A stretch of DNA of 16,038 bases, taken from NCBI GenBank assembly GCA_002449535.1, contig DJWZ01000010.1:1-16038 (forward strand), in the 5' to 3' direction. Below the pieces are notes generated by a model. That model made no database searches, was not told the origin of the DNA, and saw only the letters and a program-made list of their open reading frames with translations. Below, piece by piece: positions 15,326-16,038 of the stretch. The DNA is from Prevotellaceae bacterium UBA7017. GTDB lineage: Bacteria > Bacteroidota > Bacteroidia > Bacteroidales > Bacteroidaceae. Position numbers and translations under genes: made by a program. How positions within the stretch are numbered: position 1 is the first letter of the stretch; each line of letters begins with the position of its first letter.

Positions 15326-16038
15326 ATGAAGATGAAAGATATATTTTTAGTAATGCTACTGCTCCTCTCATTCATGTCATGTGGGAAGATGCTTGAGCAG
15401 GATTCCGAACTGGTGGAGTTCGAAAGTGATAACATCCTGGACACTCCTGAAGACACCCTGCACAGCGTGATGGGTATCATCCGCCAGATGCAGGTCGTTG
15501 CCGACAGGACGGTATTGTTGGGAGAAATACGTGCCGACCTCATGCAGGTGACAGACAAGGCTACGACAGACGTCAAGGCTCTTGCCAACAACGTGCCGAT
15601 GACCGACGAGGCGAATATCTATAACCGCATCAGCGACTACTATGCCATCATCAACAACTGCAACTACTACCTTGCAAAGGCTGACCCTAACGCGCAGCGA
15701 TATTCCAAGTATATATTCAGAAAGGAATACATCGCCGTGAAGGTATATCGTGCATGGACATACCTGCAGCTGGCAAAGATATACGGCAGGGTTCCCCTGG
15801 TTCTCAATCCGCTGCTGTCGGTAGAGGAGGCACAGCAGGCAATGAACATGAACTATACCGACATGCAGGGCATCTGCGACTATTTCATCAGCGACCTCAG
15901 CCAGTATGTCGGTGCGAAGGATGACGAGGACGTGGAATTTCCGCAGTACGGCGATGTTTATGGCATTAGTTCCCAGAAGTTCTTCATCCCCCTGCGCGTG
16001 ATACTGGGCGAGATGTGCCTGTGGTCAGGCAGATATAC
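15326..16038 (+). CDS. SusD/RagB-family ligand-binding lipoprotein (second pair), C-terminus cut by window
   Basis: The ATG at 15326, 16 bp after the SusC stop, opens a frame that runs off the window after 237 codons. The signal peptide is short and hydrophobic (MKMKDIFLVMLLLLSFMSC), giving lipidated Cys19. A second ATG at 15332 would shorten it by two residues. The SusD N-terminal features are DTPEDTLHSVMGIIRQMQ (39-56), LLGEIRADLMQVT, the helix ISDYYAIINNCNYYLAKAD and the hallmark YIAVKVYRAWTYLQLAKIYG with RVPLVLNPLL. FFIPLRVILGEMCLWSGRY is in the TPR position seen in SusD folds. It is clearly different from the first SusD of the operon (no NDFLDTLP opening, different first helix), so the two pairs probably handle different ligands or different-sized pieces. 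The C-terminal RagB domain lies beyond the window. Confidence 0.9.
   Translation, partial: MKMKDIFLVMLLLLSFMSCGKMLEQDSELVEFESDNILDTPEDTLHSVMGIIRQMQVVADRTVLLGEIRADLMQVTDKATTDVKALANNVPMTDEANIYNRISDYYAIINNCNYYLAKADPNAQRYSKYIFRKEYIAVKVYRAWTYLQLAKIYGRVPLVLNPLLSVEEAQQAMNMNYTDMQGICDYFISDLSQYVGAKDDEDVEFPQYGDVYGISSQKFFIPLRVILGEMCLWSGRY

Noticed and set aside
15223..15591. Minus-strand open frame of 122 codons spanning the second SusC/SusD junction
   Set aside because: It overlaps two well-supported genes on the other strand; its hydrophobic segment is the complement of the SusD signal peptide region.

Overview
The window looks like part of a Bacteroidota (order Bacteroidales, probably Prevotella-like) chromosome. 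The evidence is two SusC/SusD outer-membrane uptake pairs, lipoproteins with an acidic stretch after the lipid cysteine, a two-component-type sensor with a periplasmic propeller, A-rich leaders without strong Shine-Dalgarno sites, and promoter elements of the Bacteroidales TAnnTTTG type. Genus assignment is inference; no rRNA, tRNA or marker gene is present.

Layout. (1) 1-582, minus strand: the first 194 residues of a propeller sensor/regulator, cut by the window edge. (2) 583-846: an AT-rich divergent control region with a TAnnTTTG element facing each way and a small inverted repeat at the rightward one. (3) 847-16038, plus strand: seven genes in one direction with gaps of 31, 4, 22, 72, 6 and 16 bp, probably one operon. 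The order is FAS1 lipoprotein (four FAS1-like domains), SusC, SusD, FAS1 lipoprotein, FAS1 lipoprotein, SusC, SusD (cut by the right edge). The only gap above 31 bp, at 10459-10530, holds a GC-rich hairpin and a chain of ATGA-linked mini-ORFs.

How the genes fit together (inference from known Sus systems): each SusC is a TonB-dependent barrel, each SusD its ligand-capturing lid, and the three FAS1 lipoproteins are probably surface-exposed accessory binding or adhesion proteins, in the place where glycan-utilisation loci usually carry surface glycan-binding proteins. Two of the three end in a beta-rich region closing with a shared aromatic-DYI-x-L-x-P-like motif. The divergent sensor is the likely regulator, and neither SusC has room for the N-terminal STN domain used in anti-sigma signalling, which fits. 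No glycosidase, lyase, protease, sulfatase or inner-membrane transporter is visible, so the ligand cannot be named. The most noteworthy feature is this enzyme-free uptake locus in which FAS1 proteins outnumber each Sus component, with a second SusC whose plug region departs from the usual motifs. I see no tRNA, rRNA, CRISPR array, insertion sequence or phage gene.
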